This document shows positions 58,446 through 64,000 of a DNA stretch of 64,000 nucleotides, piece by piece. The stretch is taken from NCBI GenBank assembly GCA_029559475.1, contig JAKQBN010000013.1, positions 25,462-89,461 of the forward strand, in the 5' to 3' direction. The position numbers were made by a program, and so were the translations under genes. Positions within the stretch are counted from its first letter, which is position 1. Every line of letters starts with the position of its first letter. The DNA is from a bacterium (GTDB taxonomy: Bacteria > UBA4055). Below the pieces are notes generated by a model that was given only the letters and a program-made list of their open reading frames with translations, was not told the DNA's origin and did not search any database.

Positions 58446-59893
58446 TGAAACATATAATAGCCACAATATTATTAATCACAACTCTTCTTACAGCCCAGTT
58501 AGGCAACTGGAGCCCACCTGTGCAGCTGTCAATCGACGGTGTTCATCCATACAATATGATCGGTATACCTGCAATAACGGTTGACAACAACGGAACTATT
58601 CATGCTTTCTGGGTAAAAAGCATTGAAGAAGATGGCGGTGCTTTGCCTTGGGAATGGTATTCGCAGATCGAATACCGAAGATCAGCTGACGGCGGTAAAA
58701 CATGGGATGCAACTGAGAACCTGACACCAGATTATTTTGAACATAGAATTAATTACATGAAAGCTGTATGTGATTCAAAGAACAATGTACATCTTGTTTA
58801 TATGAGGGGCAGCGAAGGTTACGAAATTTTATATAAAAAGTTCGACGGGACTACATGGTCAGCACCGGAATTAATCGGATACGGTTCGTCATATTTAAGG
58901 ATGAACATTGACAGCGTTGACAGAATATATGCCACTTGGATGATAGGAAGAGAAGCATATTTTGCATATTACGATAACGGCGTTTGGTCTGATTACAAGC
59001 AAATTGGATCGGGAGAATACGGATTGGATGATCTTAAATTTGATCAGAATAACTTACTTTATGCAGTAGGTTCATGTTGGACAGATTTGACTCCATATTT
59101 GTTTATTTATGATAAGATGGTAGAAAATTGGATAAAGATCGAAGAGATGCCTAATGACACATTGGAATTTGGTGCTGCCAATGTTGTATCAAGAGATAAT
59201 GATGAGCTATTTATTAATATAAGTTATAGAACATATGCAAATAGTAAGGATTTTCATATGACTATGGAAATGAATACGGGAGAGTATTCATTTCCATATG
59301 AATACGGAGATAAGAATAATCCTGAAAGGGAAATGTATATGGATAAATATAATTATATACATCTTTTTGAGAAGCATTACTATGATTCTGATTATGTTAC
59401 TATGGGATTAATACACAATATTGGGAAGAATGAAATTTGGGAAACAACTGCAATTGACTCATCAAGTTATCATACATATTCGGAACCAAATGTAGCATTT
59501 GATAAGGTCAATAATAAGTTTTTTCTCCTTTACCAAAAATATGAAATAGATAATATGATTATGTACATAAATTTTCGTTCAAAGCAGAATACTACAGGAA
59601 TAGAAGATAATGATAGTCATTCAGTTGTAGACTTTAGATTAAATCAGAACTATCCAAATCCCTTTAACAATCAGACAAATATTTCATATGGATTATCTCA
59701 AACTTGTGAGGTTGAGCTATCAGTTTTTAATCCTAAAGGTCAAATCGTAGCTGTGCTTGTAAACTCAAAACAGAGTAAAGGTAACCATTCGATTCAATTC
59801 AATGCGGATAACTTGAACAGTGGAGTTTACTATTACCAATTAAAGACCGATGGAATTTTAAGGTCACTAAAGCGAATGGTTTATCTAAAATAA
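58442..59893 (+). CDS. BNR/Asp-box-like secreted protein with T9SS type A-like sorting domain
   Basis: Signal peptide MMKHIIATILLITTLLTAQ; RSADGGKTWDATENLT Asp-box; C-terminus RLNQNYPNPFNNQTNISYGLSQTCEVELSVFNPKGQIV...NLNSGVYYYQLKTDGILRSLKRMVYLK. Confidence 0.87.
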   Translation: MMKHIIATILLITTLLTAQLGNWSPPVQLSIDGVHPYNMIGIPAITVDNNGTIHAFWVKSIEEDGGALPWEWYSQIEYRRSADGGKTWDATENLTPDYFEHRINYMKAVCDSKNNVHLVYMRGSEGYEILYKKFDGTTWSAPELIGYGSSYLRMNIDSVDRIYATWMIGREAYFAYYDNGVWSDYKQIGSGEYGLDDLKFDQNNLLYAVGSCWTDLTPYLFIYDKMVENWIKIEEMPNDTLEFGAANVVSRDNDELFINISYRTYANSKDFHMTMEMNTGEYSFPYEYGDKNNPEREMYMDKYNYIHLFEKHYYDSDYVTMGLIHNIGKNEIWETTAIDSSSYHTYSEPNVAFDKVNNKFFLLYQKYEIDNMIMYINFRSKQNTTGIEDNDSHSVVDFRLNQNYPNPFNNQTNISYGLSQTCEVELSVFNPKGQIVAVLVNSKQSKGNHSIQFNADNLNSGVYYYQLKTDGILRSLKRMVYLK

Positions 59894-59898
59894 AAAAT

Positions 59899-59988
59899 GG
59901 AGGTGCATATAAGGATACTATCGAGTAATACCGTGAAGTTTTGCCTGCAAGCCTGTTTCACGGATTAATGGATTCTGCCTGCACCTCC
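59899..59988. other. Nested inverted-repeat element, 90 nt
   Basis: Outer arms GGAGGTGCA (59899-59907) / TGCACCTCC (59980-59988), inner arms CCGTGAA (59931-59937) / TTCACGG (59957-59963). Confidence 0.7.
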
Positions 59989-60051
59989 CTATTAAATATA
60001 TGGAATATCAGGCGGACAGCACAACAGAAAAGTAAAAGTGAGGAAAAAAAA

Positions 60052-63000
60052 ATGTTGAAAAAAACTGTTTTGATGCTGATGTTAATATCAGCTGTCTGCA
60101 TAACACTGAACGCAGCCGAGAAATATGCGATCCTGATCGCTGGTGATTACACAGCCGCAAATGTGCCGGCAGATAAAAAGTGGAATGACGGACTCGGGAA
60201 TAATACCGAGTTCTGGAACGATCTTTATTTACAGTGGGAAATGCTGTACCAGAAAGGCTATAAAAAGGAAAATATTAAGGTTCTCTTTGCTCATGGAATT
60301 GATTTGTGGAATGTTGATGGCTTCCAATATATCGATCCTCGGTACCGCGCTTACAATGCTACAGGTAACATAGAAGATAGAATCGTTAATTATCCGGTTA
60401 CTACTACAGGATTAAATAGTGCGATTTCGGAAATATCCAGCACAAACGACGATTTTTTGTATGTCTGGGTGATGAGCCACGGTGGCGGTTCAACGCAGTC
60501 TAGTATAGGGTTCATAGGCACTGGAACACAACCGTCATTTTACGAAATGACTCCATCAGAATTTGCAGGAAAAATAAACGCAATCCCTGCATTTAAGAAA
60601 GAGATAGTGCTTTCATTAAATTATGCGCAGGGATTTAAGAATGTATTCACAGGTTCTAATGTTAGAGTTGAACTGTCCTCGACAAATACAAAAGCTCACC
60701 GTGCAGATGATAAAACAAAAATAGATACTTATTACCCATATCTGGAGAACGAATTGATTAACGGTAATATTTACTATCACGGGGAATTTAATTTTCATAA
60801 ATACTGCTCTTTAATGGGTCAGACTCAATATGGCTCGTCAATTTATCCGTCAGACGATACTTCGGGTCCATATCCTAATCCATTTAATATAGATATAGCT
60901 TCAACCGATGCTAATAATGACGGACAGTATAATTTTACTGAAAGTTACAATTGGATAGCTACACATCAATCCGATTTACTTAACAGTACATATACTGACT
61001 TTAAAGATAACGGTGAAGTCACGCCTTACTACACTTTTCCGATGGGAGATTATTCATCTTTAGATTACCCTACGCTTGTTTACAATTCTTTTGGATCTGC
61101 TATGGAGTATTTTGCATACCAGTATCCTACGAAAAAAGGTACTGTCGGGATAGCCGAAGATTTGAATATTGCTAATAATTTTTTTGATGTAAATCTGGGT
61201 TTGTATCCGAACAGCATAGCTACTATTTTAGACGATCACAAAATTGATGTTAATGAAGGTACATACAAAGCGGGAATCGTATTATCAAAAAATACTGTAC
61301 TGAAAGGTCAAAATAATAATCAGATCAGCCTATCCGGAGGTAGATTATCTTTGGATAATTCAATCGTAAAAGATATAAGAATAGATAATTACGCCGGATC
61401 CGTTTTTGTTGATAATTCATCGGAAATCAACAATGTTAAAACAACTCTCTTGAGCGGTAATATTGATTTTGAATATCCTACCGGAGTTAAATTATTACCG
61501 CAGGTGCTAAAACTTACAAATAATTCTGAATTAATGATAGAGCAAGGCAAGATACAGGGGAACTATAACACAGATAAACCTGATACAGTAAGCGTTACTG
61601 ACGGCAGCAGGTTGTCTATTGGCTATGAAGCAATATTTAACAGGATAATTCTTAAAATTGAACAATGGGGCATATATAATTATTCTAATAACGCAGTCTT
61701 TAACAACTCAGAGGTAAATGTAGCAAATTCAGGTCAGATCGTTTTCCCTTCTAACGGTACCTATACGCCAGCTGCTCCAATCTATGCATCGGCTGGCGGT
61801 CAATTATTAGTGGATGACAATGCTACACTAAACCTGAGTTCCGGTACTGTTGTAAACCTTCTTCCGGGCTCGCGTGTAACATTATCTGAAACCGCGATGC
61901 TGAATTCTGGAGGTTTTACTTTCCCTTCATCAACAGCTTTGCAGGTGGCAGATAAATCGAATATAAGCGGCAATCTCAGTTTCTCGGCAGGTTCTTCCTT
62001 CAAAACAGCCTGGCAGTCTGAAGTAAATCTAAAATCAGGCTCGATTGTAAAAATGAATCAGGCGAATTTATATGTTGATTACGGATCAACACTTGTAATC
62101 GAATTCGGAGCAAATTTAACTTTGTACGGTCCTATGAGAGTGATTATGTGCCCGGGATCAAAAATAATCAACCGCGGTATACTTTCAATCTCACCCGATG
62201 TTATATTTACGACAAATATTGATCCGACTAATCCTAATAAGTCACTTGATCCTTGGGACGGTGTTGTAAACGAGCCGGGGAGCTCATTTACAATTTCCGG
62301 TGCAGAATTCGAAAATGTGCAGACGGCAATAAACGGCGTTGGTTCCACTGTAAACATTAACAGATGTAAGTTTACTGACTGCACGAACGGAATAAATTTA
62401 TCAGCCTGCAGCAAGATTACAATAGCAAACAATATTTTTACAGGAAACGATAACGGTATAGCAGTTACTTTAATCCAATCAGATGGAAATGTAACTCACA
62501 ATACGATTACCGGATTTTACAAAGGAATTAACGTAATGTCTTGTTCGCCTACTCTTGTTCAGAATACTATAAGCGATTGCTATCTGAACGGGCTTTATGT
62601 GGCAGGAAACAACACCTATATGTCAATGGTAAACCCGATACAGATAGGCGGCACAATTAAAAGCGGAGATGAACTGGGAATTGATAATTCTGAGCTAAAT
62701 AATACGCTTCATAACAACGGGATCGACTATGTGCCTCCGCCGTTAATGTTCTCGAAAGCGTCTCAGATATATATGGTCTCCAACAGCAACATATATTTAG
62801 CAAAAGGATGGAACAACATATACAGCGATGCAAATCAGGTTCCCTGCATAAGAACAATAGGGCTTTTACCTGAAGGCGAACCGGTAAGAATGCAGCTTAT
62901 CTACGCACCGGAGAATTTCTGGGGTTACGGAACTGTAAATAATTCGTTATTCGCTCTCTCACTGCCTTATTACATTGACTATTCTTATAACCGCAGTTCT

Positions 63001-63804
63001 CCTTATGGAACTAACCCGGTTTACGCAAATGTTTCAGGAAATGAGAACGCTCAGAAATTATTGGGTAAGGCCTTCGGCTGTGAGCTTGACGGGAAGTATG
63101 ACAAAGCTATAAAGGAATACGAGAAAATAATCGATAAATATCCTGAAAGTACAGAGGCTATGGTAGCTTATGCAAAATTACCAGAAAATTATCAGATGTC
63201 TAAACTAAGTTTTGATCCTCTGCTTGCTGTATATGACAACAAGCTTGCGAATGAGAACTCGAACAAAAAATTCTTCAAAGAACTTAAAGTATCTTCACAT
63301 ATCAAAGCTAAGAATTATGATTCAGCGATTGCATTATCTGAGGAAATGAAGCTTGAAGCTGATACGGAAGAAGAACTGATCCTTTGCGACATTGATATCG
63401 CGATCGCGAATATGCTTAAAAACTCTAACAATAAATCAGGTAGTAAATTCGATCAGTCATCATTAAGCGAACTGCAGGATAAACTCAACGGAAGCAGAAG
63501 CAAAACTAATCCCTCGGATATAACTGAAGCTTCGTTACCTTTAGAATCGAAACTCTACCAGAACTACCCTAATCCGTTCAATCCTGTTACGCAGATCAAG
63601 TTTGATCTTGCTAAAACCACAGATGTTCAACTGAGCGTTTACAATGTAAGCGGCCAGATCGTGGCTGAACTCGCTGACGGAATCATGAATGCCGGAAGCC
63701 ATTCTGTTGAATTCGACGGCAGCAAATTAAATTCAGGTGTTTATTATTATACACTTGAAGCAAACGGTCAGAAATTAACAAGCAAGATGGTGCTTACGAA
63801 GTAA
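60052..63804 (+). CDS. C13/caspase-like domain plus right-handed beta-helix protein with T9SS type A-like sorting domain
   Basis: ATG 60052 with signal peptide MLKKTVLMLMLISAVCITLNA (ORF-track start 59941 is a TTG inside the hairpin element); KYAILIAGDYTAANV..., FLYVWVMSHGGGS; beta-helix repeats (NINRCKFTDCTNGINLSACSKITIANNIFTGNDNGI); C-terminus QNYPNPFNPVTQIKFDLAKTTDVQLSVYNVSGQIV...KLTSKMVLTK. Confidence 0.87.
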   Translation: MLKKTVLMLMLISAVCITLNAAEKYAILIAGDYTAANVPADKKWNDGLGNNTEFWNDLYLQWEMLYQKGYKKENIKVLFAHGIDLWNVDGFQYIDPRYRAYNATGNIEDRIVNYPVTTTGLNSAISEISSTNDDFLYVWVMSHGGGSTQSSIGFIGTGTQPSFYEMTPSEFAGKINAIPAFKKEIVLSLNYAQGFKNVFTGSNVRVELSSTNTKAHRADDKTKIDTYYPYLENELINGNIYYHGEFNFHKYCSLMGQTQYGSSIYPSDDTSGPYPNPFNIDIASTDANNDGQYNFTESYNWIATHQSDLLNSTYTDFKDNGEVTPYYTFPMGDYSSLDYPTLVYNSFGSAMEYFAYQYPTKKGTVGIAEDLNIANNFFDVNLGLYPNSIATILDDHKIDVNEGTYKAGIVLSKNTVLKGQNNNQISLSGGRLSLDNSIVKDIRIDNYAGSVFVDNSSEINNVKTTLLSGNIDFEYPTGVKLLPQVLKLTNNSELMIEQGKIQGNYNTDKPDTVSVTDGSRLSIGYEAIFNRIILKIEQWGIYNYSNNAVFNNSEVNVANSGQIVFPSNGTYTPAAPIYASAGGQLLVDDNATLNLSSGTVVNLLPGSRVTLSETAMLNSGGFTFPSSTALQVADKSNISGNLSFSAGSSFKTAWQSEVNLKSGSIVKMNQANLYVDYGSTLVIEFGANLTLYGPMRVIMCPGSKIINRGILSISPDVIFTTNIDPTNPNKSLDPWDGVVNEPGSSFTISGAEFENVQTAINGVGSTVNINRCKFTDCTNGINLSACSKITIANNIFTGNDNGIAVTLIQSDGNVTHNTITGFYKGINVMSCSPTLVQNTISDCYLNGLYVAGNNTYMSMVNPIQIGGTIKSGDELGIDNSELNNTLHNNGIDYVPPPLMFSKASQIYMVSNSNIYLAKGWNNIYSDANQVPCIRTIGLLPEGEPVRMQLIYAPENFWGYGTVNNSLFALSLPYYIDYSYNRSSPYGTNPVYANVSGNENAQKLLGKAFGCELDGKYDKAIKEYEKIIDKYPESTEAMVAYAKLPENYQMSKLSFDPLLAVYDNKLANENSNKKFFKELKVSSHIKAKNYDSAIALSEEMKLEADTEEELILCDIDIAIANMLKNSNNKSGSKFDQSSLSELQDKLNGSRSKTNPSDITEASLPLESKLYQNYPNPFNPVTQIKFDLAKTTDVQLSVYNVSGQIVAELADGIMNAGSHSVEFDGSKLNSGVYYYTLEANGQKLTSKMVLTK

Positions 63805-63824
63805 TAATAGTCACTGACAGGCTC

Positions 63825-63844
63825 GGCAGGCAGTACTGCCTGCC
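63825..63844 (+). terminator. Perfect palindrome downstream of T9SS protein gene
   Basis: GGCAGGCAGTACTGCCTGCC then GGGTTTGAGTTTT; hairpin strong, T-run weak. Confidence 0.55.
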
Positions 63845-64000
63845 GGGTTTGAGTTTTAGAAAAAGGAGTCAACTATTAATAAAATGAATTTTTAGAACCG
63901 CCCAAAACCCGTTCATTGACATAGTCAAGACAGTCCAAAAAAATCACGCTATTTCAAAGAGCATAAGACATTGATATTATGGCTAAGCATTCGCAGGACA

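Noticed and set aside
58014-58506. Minus-strand ORFs 58014-58403, 58120-58311, 58318-58506
   Set aside because: Antisense to the coupled small-gene chain; no SD, low-complexity hydrophobic composition.
59941-60051. N-terminal 37-aa extension of the 60052 protein in the ORF track
   Set aside because: Starts at TTG inside the inverted-repeat element; the signal peptide begins at ATG 60052.

Overview
This 64 kb window looks like a bacterial chromosome segment from the FCB-type (Bacteroidetes-like, fermentative) assemblage. The lineage call is an inference, resting mainly on six proteins that end in T9SS-type-A-like sorting domains (QNYPNPFNP...T.I.F...LNSGIYFY.L......KKMLL.K). Most of the window is dense housekeeping or metabolic coding: partial NADP-type glutamate dehydrogenase, tRNA-Leu, acyl-CoA carboxyltransferase plus biotin carrier, U32 peptidase, radical SAM, an ECF sigma module, RND efflux pair, malic enzyme, class I fumarase alpha/beta, ptb-buk, SIS and hexapeptide proteins, rpsU, cvpA, clpC, Ogg-type glycosylase, PpiC, RNase R, DUF748/AsmA-like, tricorn-type S41 protease, PBP4-type carboxypeptidase and Fe-ADH. 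No CRISPR array, rRNA or intact transposon was seen. The least ordinary part is about 55.7-64 kb. It holds a TPR protein whose N-terminus looks like a decayed integrase (rve, RNase H-fold) domain. Next comes a tight chain of tiny overlapping genes: a 59-aa exported peptide, a 114-aa ORF and a 54-aa ORF absent from the supplied track. The chain leads into a T9SS-type secreted protein, with several strong RNA or DNA hairpins nearby. The region ends with a C13/caspase-like beta-helix T9SS protein that appears to have lost its catalytic Cys. Other points of interest are an ankyrin-metallo-beta-lactamase fusion, tandem papain-like proteins with a Ca-binding-loop insertion between the catalytic His and Asn, and a diverged intergenic repeat present in two places. 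No database search was possible, so product names come from motif recognition.
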